Of a DNA stretch of 64,000 bases, positions 1 through 9,050 are shown one piece after another. The DNA is from Thermoguttaceae bacterium (lineage in GTDB: Bacteria > Planctomycetota > Planctomycetia > Pirellulales > Thermoguttaceae), in the NCBI GenBank assembly GCA_025060325.1, contig JANXBW010000002.1:124001-188000 (forward strand), in the 5' to 3' direction. Under the pieces are notes generated by a model, which was not told the DNA's origin, searched no databases, and worked only from the letters and a program-made list of their open reading frames with translations. Position numbers and translations under genes: made by a program. The first letter of the stretch is position 1. Each line of letters opens with the position of its first letter.

Positions 1-1
1 T

Positions 2-1723
2 GGACGCGTGTTTATTAGGCCCATTGTGGACTTATCCGACCGTGACCAGCGGGCGAAGCTCCTATGCCTGGCTGAAGAGGTCTACCACGCGGTTTTGGAC
101 CACCACGGCTCGATCGTTGCCGGCGGTGGGTGGGGACTCGTGCGAACTTCCTACGTGGACTGGCAATTTCCTCAGCTGGGTCGGGTTTTTGCCGAGATCA
201 AGGCCATTTTCGATCCGGAATGTGTTCTCAACCCAGGCAAACTGGTAGGAGGATTGCCACGGGAAAATTTTCGCGAACTGCTTCAGGCAGGTCTTATCCT
301 CCGGGGTCAGGCCGGAGAGCATAGAGGCGAAAAAGACCCGTGTACAGATCGGCGAAAACGGTCGCGCGCTCGCCGGGAGCCCTCGGCCCAAGCGACTCTT
401 GCAGAAGCGGAGGCTAAGGCTTTAAAACCGCTGGCTACAACGTGCTTTGCTTGCGGCGGTTGTCGCCACCAATGGCAACCCGGCCGGATGTGCCCAGTAT
501 TTCGCTTCCTCCCTGCCGAAGAGGCCTCCCCGCGGGCGAAGGCCAACCTGCTACTTGGCTTACTTTCGCAGGAAAATCCCGCTCGGCAAATGGCTTCCGC
601 CCAGCTGCGGGAAATCGCCGACTTATGCGTCCACTGCCATATGTGTTCTGCGGAATGCCCAGCGGGCGTGTCTGTACCCGAGCTTGTGCTTGAACTCAAA
701 GGACACCATGCGGCCTCAGCTGGGCTATTGTTTTCCGACTGGGTAATGGCCCGATTGGATCTCTTTGCCGGATGGGCCCTTAAGGCACCGCGGGTTGCCA
801 ACTGGGCCCTGCAGACCCGCTGGGTTCGCTGGCTGTTGGAAAAACTGCTCGGCCTGGCTCAAGGCCGGTATATTCCACCGGTAGCCAGCCGGTCTTTTGT
901 CCACCTGGCCACACGAAACCGCTGGAGTATTCCCACACGGCATCGTGGTCCGGCCGTCGCCTATTTTTGCGATCTATTCGTCAACTATTTTGCCCCGCAA
1001 CTTGGTCAATTGTTCGCCAAGGTACTAGAACATAATGGCGTAGCGTTCTTCGTTCCGGAAAAACAGCATCAAGCTGGGGTACCGGCGATTGCCTCGGGAG
1101 CTGTGGACATTGCCAGGCGGCTGATCCGCCGGAATAGCCGCGTTTTGGCTCAGGCCGTGCGACTGGGCTACCAAGTCGTGGCAACAGAGCCGGCGGCGGC
1201 TCTGGCATTGAAGAAAGAGTATCCGCTCCTTGATTCCTCGGCGGATACTCAATTGGTTGCGGAGAGCACGACGGAAGCATGTAGCTATTTGTGGATGCTC
1301 CATCAAGAGGGAAGGTTACAGCTTGACTTCCGCCCGGTCCCGTTGACGGTCGGTTACCATCAGCCTTGCCGCTCGCGAGCTTTGGGAGTCGGTCGGCCGG
1401 CAGAGAACCTTTTGCGGTTGATCCCTGGTTTACAGCTCCTCCCCATTCCCGATGCCTGCTCCGGTATGGCGGGAACATTCGGGCTGAAGGCAACCAATTA
1501 TCGCGCAAGCCTTCGCGGGGGTTTCCCGCTTGTTGCCACCCTCCGCCAGCCGCAGTTTCAAGCAGTGGTCACCGAATGTAGCGCGTGTAAAATCCAATTG
1601 GAGCAAGGAACAGGCAAGCCAGCGCTTCACCCCATCGAACTCTTGGCCTGTGCATACGGGTTTATCCCGTTGGAGAGCCTGTTAAGACCGCCAGGTCACT
1701 TCCCGATAAGGCAAGCCGATTAA
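2..1723 (+). CDS. FAD-linked oxidase / Fe-S oxidoreductase fusion, 5'-truncated by the window
   Basis: The reading frame is already open at base 2, so the true start and the FAD-binding half lie outside the window. Residues 1-85 (counted from the GTG at base 8) are the end of a GlcD/D-lactate-dehydrogenase-type FAD oxidase, closing with 'FDPECVLNPGK'. A linker of about 55 residues leads to a GlcF-like iron-sulfur part. There, C146, C149, C152 and C162 form a loosely spaced first set, and C207, C210, C213 and C217 form a canonical CxxCxxCxxxCP cluster. Two CCG-type segments follow, around 'YHQPCRS' and 'TECSACK'. By family this would oxidise a 2-hydroxyacid and pass electrons through Fe-S centres to a membrane acceptor. 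The usual G-E-H-G catalytic motif near the end of the FAD domain reads 'AGGGWG' here, so the substrate is uncertain. Confidence 0.85.
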   Translation, partial: GRVFIRPIVDLSDRDQRAKLLCLAEEVYHAVLDHHGSIVAGGGWGLVRTSYVDWQFPQLGRVFAEIKAIFDPECVLNPGKLVGGLPRENFRELLQAGLILRGQAGEHRGEKDPCTDRRKRSRARREPSAQATLAEAEAKALKPLATTCFACGGCRHQWQPGRMCPVFRFLPAEEASPRAKANLLLGLLSQENPARQMASAQLREIADLCVHCHMCSAECPAGVSVPELVLELKGHHAASAGLLFSDWVMARLDLFAGWALKAPRVANWALQTRWVRWLLEKLLGLAQGRYIPPVASRSFVHLATRNRWSIPTRHRGPAVAYFCDLFVNYFAPQLGQLFAKVLEHNGVAFFVPEKQHQAGVPAIASGAVDIARRLIRRNSRVLAQAVRLGYQVVATEPAAALALKKEYPLLDSSADTQLVAESTTEACSYLWMLHQEGRLQLDFRPVPLTVGYHQPCRSRALGVGRPAENLLRLIPGLQLLPIPDACSGMAGTFGLKATNYRASLRGGFPLVATLRQPQFQAVVTECSACKIQLEQGTGKPALHPIELLACAYGFIPLESLLRPPGHFPIRQAD

Positions 1724-2016
1724 AGCCCAGCGGACATTTTGTCTGGGGTTTAGAAACCGGCACGCATCGGCGACGCAGCACAAGTGTTGTTGACCAGTGT
1801 AGGATCTGTGAGGGCTTTCGATTAAAGAATCGAAGCAGGAAGGCCGGTCCGAAAATCCTTGAAACAGGGGCCGCCATTCCGTCGACGCTAGCCTTTGGGC
1901 AAGCAGCGTTTCGATCGCGAATTGCTCCGAGTGGACTCCGAGCGGTGTGTCGGCTTTGCGGAATACTGCCCGTGTGGTTCAGTCGTTTACTGCCGGCGGA
2001 GATTGGGCGGGTGATC

Positions 2017-2322
2017 ATGAACGCGCGGACATCAACAAGCAAAATTGGAGGCAGCGGCGCTTTGCTACAAGAAGCTGTTCAGATACGGGTCCGGTTTTTT
2101 GCCGGGTTAAAGGACCGCGTAGGGTCCGAGCTGGTCCAACTTGAACTGCCTCAGGGAGCAACGGTCGTGCAGTTGAAGGAGAAGCTCCTGGCCTCTTATC
2201 CAAGTCTCCGCTCGGCTATTTCCAGACTGGTCTTCGCAGTGGATAATCGCTACTTAAAGGCGGAGGAGGAGCTGCCGAAGGACGCGGAGGTGTTTTGCTT
2301 CCCGCCGGTAAGTGGGGGGTAA
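2017..2322 (+). CDS. moaD: MoaD-like molybdopterin synthase small subunit
   Basis: A ubiquitin-fold sulfur carrier of about 100 residues ending in 'PPVSGG'. The terminal Gly-Gly is the site that is adenylated and thiocarboxylated in MoaD. The core 'VRFFAGLKDRVG' and 'DAEVFCFPPVSGG' fit the family. The frame is open further upstream (to 1945), but the ATG at 2017 gives a normal-length protein with a short polar N-terminal tail, so I use it. It is followed, after 223 bases without a recognisable gene, by moaE and moaA on the same strand. The sulfur carrier should act with MoaE to convert cyclic pyranopterin monophosphate to molybdopterin. MoaC, MoeA, MoeB and MogA are not in the window. Confidence 0.85.
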   Translation: MNARTSTSKIGGSGALLQEAVQIRVRFFAGLKDRVGSELVQLELPQGATVVQLKEKLLASYPSLRSAISRLVFAVDNRYLKAEEELPKDAEVFCFPPVSGG

Positions 2323-2545
2323 ACGGGCTGTTTGATCACGGGCGGAATCAGCGAAATTTCAGCGGGCGGTTGCCACTGCTGGTCAATACTCTCCCCGGAG
2401 GTGGCAGGCTGGCAATTATTGGCTGGCTTCGGATCCTGGAAGGCAAGGCTTTCCGCCACGAAGGCCGGTTCTGGAAGCTTCCGAATGCCCGGGAGCCTTT
2501 TGGTGATGACAGATCGGATAAGTCTTCCGGGAGGCGGATGGTAGA

Positions 2546-2977
2546 GTGATTAAGCTGCAGCACGAACCGATCGACATTGCAACGATCCTCCAAGCAGTCA
2601 AAGACCCGCGTGCAGGGGGTATTGCTTTTTTTATCGGCTCGGTCCGACAATTTACGGGCGGGCGAACGGTCTCAGCTCTCGTCTTTGAGGCCGCCGGCGA
2701 GATGGCCGAGCAAGAAATGAAACGAATCGTGGCAGAGGCGGAGCGGCAGTTCGGCCTTGTCCGGGGCGCTCTTGTGCATCGCGTGGGTATGCTGCCCGTG
2801 GGGGAGATCATCGTGGTGGCTGCTGCCTCGGCTCCCCATCGCAAAGCCGCCTTCGACGCAGTGATGTGGATGGTCGACGAGCTGAAGCGTACCGTCCCCA
2901 TTTGGAAGAAAGAGCTTTACGAGGATGGGCAAGCCGCGTGGATTCATCCCGGATGGGAAGATCCACCGGAAGGGTGA
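2546..2977 (+). CDS. moaE: Molybdopterin synthase catalytic subunit MoaE
   Basis: 143 residues, the normal length of MoaE. Visible family landmarks are 'GGIAFFIGSVRQFTGG' near the N-terminus, 'EMAEQEMKRI', 'LVHRVGMLPVGEIIV', the 'SAPHRKAAFDAVMWMVDELK' helix region and 'VPIWKKELYEDG' with the lysines expected at the active site. MoaE inserts two sulfurs from MoaD thiocarboxylate into cyclic pyranopterin monophosphate. The start is a GTG at 2546 preceded by a purine-rich GGGAGGCGG about 10 bases upstream. It stops 5 bases before the moaA start, so the two are very likely co-transcribed. Confidence 0.95.
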   Translation: MIKLQHEPIDIATILQAVKDPRAGGIAFFIGSVRQFTGGRTVSALVFEAAGEMAEQEMKRIVAEAERQFGLVRGALVHRVGMLPVGEIIVVAAASAPHRKAAFDAVMWMVDELKRTVPIWKKELYEDGQAAWIHPGWEDPPEG

Positions 2978-2982
2978 AACCA

Positions 2983-3981
2983 ATGGGCAGTGCCGAGAAA
3001 CTCGTAGACAACTGGGGACGCGTGCACGATCAGTTGCGGATCTCGGTGACTGACCGCTGTAACTTGCGCTGTTTATATTGCATGGGTCGACAGCCGGCAA
3101 GCTACTTATCGCGCTCGGCGCTCTTAACTTACGAAGAGATCATCCGGTTCGTGCGGGCTGTGGCGAAATTGGGCCTCCGGCATGTTCGTCTGACAGGCGG
3201 GGAACCGTTGGTCCGCAAAGATTTGCCCGCCCTCGTGGCATCCCTCGCGGCCGTCGAGGGAATAGAGGACGTTTCTCTGACGACGAACGGTTCCTTGCTT
3301 TCGCAGTGGGCCTCTCCGCTAAAAGAAGCGGGATTGCGACGCGTCAACATTAGCCTCGATTGCCTTTGCCCTGCGAAATATCACTGGCTCACGGGGGGCG
3401 AATTGGACTCAGTCCTCAAGGGCGTTGACTGTGCGTGCCGCGCCGGCTTCGACACTATCAAAATCAACGCAGTTGCTATCCGCCATTTTAGTGAGTCGGA
3501 AATTATTCCCCTCGCTGAATTCGCAAGAAGGATCGGAGCAGAAATCCGCTTTATCGAGCTTATGCCCAGTCCGCAAGATAACGGTAGCCCGCATTTCGAG
3601 CCCCTTCCGGCCAGTGAGGTGTTAGCCGCTTTGGAGGCTCACTATGGCAAACTAGTGCCCCTCGAGCAAACGTCGGCTAAGAGCCCGGCTACCGTTTACA
3701 AATTTCCGGATGGCAATGGCCTTGTGGGGATTATCCCGGCACTAACCCGGCCTTTTTGCGCGACGTGTAATCGCCTGAGGTTGTCTGCAGACGGGAAGCT
3801 CCGGAATTGTCTCTTCGCTTTTGAAAGCTGGGACATCCGGGCACTGCTGCGACGCGGAGCCTCCGAAAAAACTCTGCAGGAAATTGTTCTTGCAGCAGTG
3901 AATGCCAAGTGGCAAAGCCGCCCCGAACCCGAGGATAAAAATCTCCGTTTGCCCATGCCGATGTACCGTGCCGGCGGCTAA
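2983..3981 (+). CDS. moaA: GTP 3',8-cyclase MoaA (radical SAM)
   Basis: Radical SAM enzyme of 332 residues that converts GTP to 3',8-cyclo-GTP, the first step of molybdenum cofactor synthesis. The N-terminal radical-SAM motif reads 'DRCNLRCLYCMG'. The SAM-binding 'LTGGEPL' follows. The C-terminal second cluster has the spacing C-x2-C-x13-C ('FCATCNRLRLSADGKLRNC'). The protein ends in 'RAGG', and MoaA proteins characteristically end in Gly-Gly. The frame is open into moaE, but the ATG at 2983 has a GGAAGGG ribosome-binding site at good spacing and sits 5 bases after the moaE stop. All three cluster-ligand Cys are intact in both motifs, so the enzyme should be active. Confidence 0.95.
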   Translation: MGSAEKLVDNWGRVHDQLRISVTDRCNLRCLYCMGRQPASYLSRSALLTYEEIIRFVRAVAKLGLRHVRLTGGEPLVRKDLPALVASLAAVEGIEDVSLTTNGSLLSQWASPLKEAGLRRVNISLDCLCPAKYHWLTGGELDSVLKGVDCACRAGFDTIKINAVAIRHFSESEIIPLAEFARRIGAEIRFIELMPSPQDNGSPHFEPLPASEVLAALEAHYGKLVPLEQTSAKSPATVYKFPDGNGLVGIIPALTRPFCATCNRLRLSADGKLRNCLFAFESWDIRALLRRGASEKTLQEIVLAAVNAKWQSRPEPEDKNLRLPMPMYRAGG

Positions 3982-4096
3982 GTTGCCTCAAACCCCAGTA
4001 GGGTGTTCGCTCTAGCCGATCGCAGCTTTAAGCTGGGAAGCATTACAAATCGGATTAGCGGACCAAACCAGCGTCCCGCTTAGGAGGGGGCATCCG

Positions 4097-4528
4097 ATGA
4101 ATAAACGCAGGAAGGTAAGCAGCCGAAGCAGCCCTTGGTATGCCGAGGGGTTACGATTCGAGTGTCAGGCTTGTGGGAATTGCTGTACCGGTCCGCCGGG
4201 ATACGTCTGGGTCAACACTCGTGAATTATCGGAGATCGCTTCGTTTTTAGGAATCAGCCTGCCTGAGCTTGTGATGCATTTCACCCGATCTGTTGACGGA
4301 CGAATTAGTTTGATCGAACTGGCGGGCGGCGATTGCGTGTTCCTCGATCCGACATCTCGGCTTTGCCGCATTTATCCCGTCCGACCGCGACAGTGCCGCA
4401 CCTGGCCCTTCTGGACTTCTAATTTGGCAAGTCGCGCTTCTTGGGCCGAAGCGGCGGCAAGGTGCCCTGGCTGTAATAGGGGACGGCTGTACACGTTCAC
4501 CGAAATTGAGGAGATCCGGTTAGGGTAG
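4097..4528 (+). CDS. YkgJ family Cys-cluster protein
   Basis: 143 residues. It opens with a cluster 'CQACGNCC' and continues with 'GDCVFLDPTSRLCRIYPVRPRQCRTWPFW', then another 'RCPGC'. This arrangement of eight Cys is that of the YkgJ family (UPF0153), predicted to bind zinc or an Fe-S centre. Its biochemical role is not established. The start is supported by GAGGGGG about 8 bases before the ATG. It follows moaA by 115 bases on the same strand, but nothing in the sequence ties it to cofactor synthesis. Confidence 0.88.
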   Translation: MNKRRKVSSRSSPWYAEGLRFECQACGNCCTGPPGYVWVNTRELSEIASFLGISLPELVMHFTRSVDGRISLIELAGGDCVFLDPTSRLCRIYPVRPRQCRTWPFWTSNLASRASWAEAAARCPGCNRGRLYTFTEIEEIRLG

Positions 4529-4640
4529 AGAGAGGACCGAAGGCTTTCTCGGGCCGGAGTGACGGCTATTCGGGTGATTGTTGGTTCCTCGCGATCATTG
4601 GCCAAGAAGCGCCTGCCATCTTCCACGAATGAGGTGAGAT

Positions 4641-4661
4641 TCCCCCACTGTAATTGGGGGA
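4641..4661. terminator. Hairpin between convergent genes, likely terminator
   Basis: TCCCCCA and TGGGGGA form a perfect 7-bp stem with a 7-base loop. It lies between the converging YkgJ-family gene (plus strand) and the nuoB-like gene (minus strand). There is no strong T-run on either side, so the factor-independent mechanism is uncertain. Confidence 0.5.
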
Positions 4662-4727
4662 GGCTTTCGCCAGGGCTACGTCAAGGCCGCGTTGATGGAT
4701 TTGCCCCGCAGCCTCCTGCAGACCTCG

Positions 4728-5441
4728 CTAGGCTGTTCCCCCCTGTTTCCGCGGCATTACTTGTTGATGGCGGAAGAGAATATTTCCGGAATGGCCTGCA
4801 GCATAGCCAAGGTGATGAGGAAGCAGTAGATCAGGGGCAGAAGTTGGAGTGGTTGATTCCTTCGGGGCAGCGAGGATGCTCGTCTCCGCCCCAAGCAGTG
4901 GCTGGCAGCGAATCTTTTCCTGCAATCGCATCAAACCTTCCAAGAGAGCCTCTGGGCGGGGCGGACAACCAGGTACGTAAACATCTACCGGAACGACTAA
5001 GTCTACACCCTTAACGACGTGATATCCCCATTGAAAGTAGGGACCACCACCAATCGTGCACGCACCCATGGCGATAACATATTTCGGATCAGCCATCTGT
5101 TCGTAAAGCCGTCGGACGCGGGAGGCCATTTTGCACGTAACGGTCCCGGCCACGATCATCAAGTCTGCCTGGCGAGGCGTGGCCCGAAAGGCCCCTGCCC
5201 CGAAACGGTCGAGGTCGAAACGGCTAGCCCCGGTGGCCATCATTTCAATGGCACAGCAGGCAAGGCCAAACGTGAGGGGCCAAAGGCTACCCTGCCGCGC
5301 CCATGCCACCACCTCCTGCAGAATCCCCAAAAAGACAGAGCATTCCCCCCGACAGGCGCGGCAGAGCTCCGTCAACTCTCCAATGGAGTCGTCAACCCGT
5401 CGCGACTCCGAACGGTCACTCCTATCGTCAGAAAGGTCCAC
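4728..5441 (-). CDS. nuoB: NuoB-like complex I subunit B, stand-alone
   Basis: 237 residues. The core '[18 protein letters not shown]', '[21 protein letters not shown]' and '[20 protein letters not shown]' is that of NuoB, which holds the N2 [4Fe-4S] cluster next to the quinone site of complex I. All four expected ligands are present (C62, C63, C128, C159 from the GTG start). It is longer than typical NuoB. There is an N-terminal extension with three extra Cys (C27, C30, C34) and a C-terminal tail of about 55 residues with no resemblance I recognise. The start is a GTG with CGGAG upstream. No other nuo gene lies nearby, which is unusual because NuoA-N are normally clustered. Confidence 0.88.
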   Translation of the reverse strand: MDLSDDRSDRSESRRVDDSIGELTELCRACRGECSVFLGILQEVVAWARQGSLWPLTFGLACCAIEMMATGASRFDLDRFGAGAFRATPRQADLMIVAGTVTCKMASRVRRLYEQMADPKYVIAMGACTIGGGPYFQWGYHVVKGVDLVVPVDVYVPGCPPRPEALLEGLMRLQEKIRCQPLLGAETSILAAPKESTTPTSAPDLLLPHHLGYAAGHSGNILFRHQQVMPRKQGGTA

Positions 5442-6963
5442 GGGTTGCTCCGCTTACTAGCCACTTCGTTTCTCGAACCAGCCTATGGAACCGCCTAGAA
5501 GGATCTACCGCTTGTCTAATGGTAAGGATTTCCAAGTGGAACGCCCGGTCAAGATCGTAACACGACACGCGGCGACCATATTCCTCCAATGGGGCTTCTT
5601 GTTGCCAGCCACGAGGCCCACCCGACTCGGAAAAGACACAAGGTCGCGGCGAGAGATAATTCCACCGCGAGCTTCTTTACGTGTACGAGCTCCGCTCCGC
5701 CGCCCGGGAGAAGCCTTTGCGAGAGATAGTTTCCCCAGGGCGATCCGCTAAGCTCCCCAACAGCCCGTTAAATTCCAAATGCCCCCCTATCCCGGGCTGG
5801 GCGCTTAGAGCTTCGGCTGGGGTATTCTTTGCTGGACCCCAACCGTTCTCCGTGGGCCGCGAAAGCCCGCAAACTTCTGACGACCTCTTCTTGGCTTGTT
5901 GGGTTGAGTGGACCTCGCCAAACCCCGACCGTAGACCCGCGCCGGGCTTCCCCCCAGTGGCGATCTTACCCGACAGCGAATTCTGGATCACTCCATTTCG
6001 CATTCGCACCTTTGGCCAAAACTACCCCGCAATTCCCTTTTGAGCTTGTTCGATCTTGCCCGCTGCCCGCATCTACCGGGCGATCGGGTTTCACCGATGC
6101 AAAGCCGACACCCAGCTCTCACCGATTGAGGCCACACTTATTCCACTGTTTTCCACGCTTTTTGGATTACCCATCCACGTAGTTAAACTGTGATTTGATT
6201 TTGCCGAAGGGCGTGGGGCCCGTGCTATAAGCTAGTCTGATATTAGAGCGATATACAATTATCAAAAGTCAACCGTAATTAAAACCCGGCGACGAGAATG
6301 GGTGACACAGCAGGGAATCATGGTCGATGCTCTTGGCGGCGTCCCTAATTTTGAAAGATCGCGTGGGGGAACTTCTCGAGAGGGGAGGAAGATCGGAAAG
6401 ACCTCGGTACCCGGCCAACGCCCTCCTAGAAGGCGAGGTAAGTCTTTTTAGAGGTCACCCTGGCCGGTTTGAGGCTAAAATTGGCGATTCAAGCCCCGCG
6501 ACCCGGTGCAATCGCACCCACCGAACTGCGTCAGCAATCGCACTCACAAAACTGAGTCATGAGCTCCGGACTGTAACGGCGGCAGATGCAGGGCAAGATA
6601 GTTCTATGCCCCCTGGTAGAAGGGGCCGTTAGCCGTAGCGGGGCTCCCTCTTTTGTATGGGCCGGGACCTCCGGCCCTGTGGCAGCCGTAAGCGGTCAAC
6701 GAGGTCGACGGTCGCTATTGGGGTGAGCCGAAACCACTCCCCTGGGGTTCCCTTTTCGGGGGGCTTTTTTGCAAAGACGCCGCCCGCGACACCCCGTTGG
6801 CGAGCAAAGCTAAAACTTTGGGTAGATTGGCTGCCCACAGTTGATTGGCTGCCCATTATTCTTACCGCCCCGACAGATACTGCCCCATTTAAAAGCCGAC
6901 TGAATTCGCACCTGCAAAACGCTGCCGGTAATTCCGAACCATTCCGATAGGAGCTTCTACCAA
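5442..6963. other. 1.5-kb region without a recognisable gene
   Basis: Short open frames occur on both strands, but none has a ribosome-binding site plus a protein-like composition, and I recognise no domain. It separates the divergently oriented nuoB-like gene and the sodium symporter, so promoters for both are expected here. A short direct repeat lies near 6.83 kb. Confidence 0.6.
6825..6855. repeat. Short direct repeat GATTGGCTGCCCA x2
   Basis: The 13-mer GATTGGCTGCCCA occurs at 6825-6837 and again at 6843-6855, an 18-base period. It sits about 110 bases upstream of the symporter start. It could be a regulator-binding pair or a small tandem duplication. The sequence alone does not decide. 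Confidence 0.5.
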
Positions 6964-8598
6964 ATGTCGACAAGTTCGGTTATCACCCAGCCAAGAACCC
7001 GTGCCGTTAAGGAGACTTGGGGGACGCGCATTGGCGTGATTATGGCGGTCACCGGCAGTGCCGTTGGCCTGGGAAACTTTCTTCGCTTCCCCGGGCTTGC
7101 GGCCAAGTACGACGGTGGTGCCTTCATGGTTCCCTATTTGATTGCCCTAGTGCTTCTGGGACTGCCGATTGCCTGGGTCGAATGGTCGATGGGCCGCTAT
7201 GGCGGCAGCCGTGGGTTTAATTCGGCCGCTGGTATTTACCGAGCCATCTGGCCCTCTCCGGTCTCTACGGCTGCCGGCGTCTTGGCTATGCTTGTTCCCG
7301 TTGTCATTTACATGTACTACGTGTACGTGGAATCATGGTGCCTTGCCTATGCTATCCGCTATTTGCTGGGCGGAATGAACTTCGGGCTTGACCCGAGCCG
7401 ATATGAAGCCTTCTTTGCCGAATTTGTAGGCCTAACTGAAAATGGGCTGGCCTTTCGAGCTGTGGACGGTTGGTGGATAGGCTCGGCTGCCTTTTTCTTA
7501 CTCCTGTGCTTCTTACTGAACTTTTACCTAATTTATCGGGGACTTCAGAAAGGTATCGAGTGGTTTTGCACTTGGGCCATGCCCACTTTGGTTATCTGTG
7601 CTCTAATAATCCTTGTTCGTGTGTTGACGCTTGGCACGCCCGATCCAAGCAAACCAGAACAAAATATCCTCAACGGTCTAGGTTTTATGTGGAATCCGGC
7701 CACTAAAAGTAAGAGCTTTTGGGAGGCCCTTGCTAATCCTCAAATGTGGCTTGAGGCGGCAGGGCAGATCTTCTTCTCCCTGTCAGTGGGTTTTGGCATT
7801 ATCGTGACATACGCAAGCTACCTCAAACGCGATGACGATATTGCTCTTTCCAGTGTAACAAGTGCAGCGGGTAATGAGTTCTGCGAAGTTGCCCTGGGTG
7901 GATTAATCACTATTCCGGCCGCCTTCGTATTCCTCGGTCCACAAGTTATCGAAAATCCGAAGGGTACATTTGAATTGGGATTTGTCACTTTGCCCAACGT
8001 TTTCAATCACATGGTGTTCGGATGGCTGTTTGGTTTCTTGTTCTTTTTCCTTCTATTCCTGGCAGCTGTGACGAGTTCGCTGTCCATGCTCCAGCCGGCA
8101 ATTGCGCTCCTAGAGGAGGGTCTCGGATTAGGGCGACGAGCCTCGGTGGCGATACTGAGCTTCGTAACGGCCGTGGGGAGCCTTTTCGTTGTTTACTTCT
8201 CCCAGGGACTGGTGGTCATGGATACTTTCGATTTTTGGGTGGGCAATGTGGGACTTTATATCCTGGCCACATTTCAGGTTATCCTTTTCGCCTGGGTTTT
8301 GGGGGTTGATCGCGGGTTCGAAGAGCTCCAGCGCGGGGCGGAAATTAAGATCCCCAATTTCTTTAAGTTCGTGATCAAATATATCTCGCCGCTTTACCTC
8401 CTAGCGGTATTTGGGGCATGGTGCTATCAGGAGTTCTGGGCAAATCCGCAAACGTTGACGAAAATCATTAGGGAACCGGCGGCGCAAGCGGCTGTGCTTT
8501 TCCTCCTTCTTGTGGCCGCCTTCTTTACCCTCATAGTCAACCAGTCGGTGCGCCGCTGGGAACGGATGAAGAAGCTTCAGCAGGAGGTCGCTCCATGA
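6964..8598 (+). CDS. Sodium-dependent symporter, SNF/LeuT (SLC6) family
   Basis: 544 residues, about 12 membrane segments, inner membrane. TM1 reads 'TGSAVGLGNFLRFPGLAAKY', close to LeuT, where the unwound part of TM1 binds substrate and Na+. 'GGAFMVPY' and 'WVEWSMGRYGG' follow as in the family. TM3 has 'YYVYVESW', retaining the gating Tyr region. One difference from LeuT is Ser in place of the Asn in 'GNAVGLGN'. The predicted role is Na+-driven uptake of an amino acid; the substrate cannot be read from the sequence. A TAGGAG site precedes the ATG by about 9 bases. Its stop codon overlaps the start of a one-helix microprotein (ATGA), which points to a two-component MetPS-like transporter. Confidence 0.93.
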   Translation: MSTSSVITQPRTRAVKETWGTRIGVIMAVTGSAVGLGNFLRFPGLAAKYDGGAFMVPYLIALVLLGLPIAWVEWSMGRYGGSRGFNSAAGIYRAIWPSPVSTAAGVLAMLVPVVIYMYYVYVESWCLAYAIRYLLGGMNFGLDPSRYEAFFAEFVGLTENGLAFRAVDGWWIGSAAFFLLLCFLLNFYLIYRGLQKGIEWFCTWAMPTLVICALIILVRVLTLGTPDPSKPEQNILNGLGFMWNPATKSKSFWEALANPQMWLEAAGQIFFSLSVGFGIIVTYASYLKRDDDIALSSVTSAAGNEFCEVALGGLITIPAAFVFLGPQVIENPKGTFELGFVTLPNVFNHMVFGWLFGFLFFFLLFLAAVTSSLSMLQPAIALLEEGLGLGRRASVAILSFVTAVGSLFVVYFSQGLVVMDTFDFWVGNVGLYILATFQVILFAWVLGVDRGFEELQRGAEIKIPNFFKFVIKYISPLYLLAVFGAWCYQEFWANPQTLTKIIREPAAQAAVLFLLLVAAFFTLIVNQSVRRWERMKKLQQEVAP

Positions 8599-8750
8599 CT
8601 TTAGGCGGGTGGATTATCATGACGATCTCGGTCGGATTTGTTACCGGACTATTGGCGTGGTCACTTTGGAAAGTTCTCACGACGCCCGGGTCAACGGAAC
8701 ACTTACATTCGCAGATGGACATTCAAACACCAGATGTGACGGAAGAGTAG
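8595..8750 (+). CDS. MetS-like small subunit of the SNF symporter (51 aa)
   Basis: A 51-residue protein starting at the ATG that overlaps the symporter stop codon (ATGA), with AGGAGG about 9 bases upstream inside the symporter gene. It has one hydrophobic helix, roughly residues 4-28 ('GWIIMTISVGFVTGLLAWSL'), then 'WKVL' and a polar, acidic C-terminal tail. This is the layout of the small partner proteins known for bacterial NSS/SNF methionine-alanine importers (MetS of MetPS). It probably stabilises or activates the large subunit in the membrane. Function is inferred from position, size and topology; sequence identity to a known MetS could not be tested. Confidence 0.8.
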   Translation: MTLGGWIIMTISVGFVTGLLAWSLWKVLTTPGSTEHLHSQMDIQTPDVTEE

Positions 8751-9050
8751 TGATCCTCGGATGACCATCTATTGAGGACAATGTTGACGGATGCTCAGAT
8801 TTGTGTGGCCGCCGGTGGGGGGGCGTCAAGTTGGCCAAGTTCACTCAGGCGGGGATAAGCTCGCGGGGACTAGATCAGTCTGGCGATCGAAATAGTGGTA
8901 GCTCATGATGCCTCGTTCCCCGGATGTAGCCGTCAACTGAGCGGGAGGAATTCCACCAATTGAGTTCTATCAATTTAGACTGACTTAAGCGCCCTTCATT
9001 TGCGAAGGCGTCTTTCCGCTGGAGGATGATTCAGGGGACAGGCGATCGCC

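Noticed and set aside
1724-2016. Possible molybdenum-cofactor riboswitch ahead of moaD
   Set aside because: I looked for the conserved Moco elements and found none; only a short CTCCGAG direct repeat is present.
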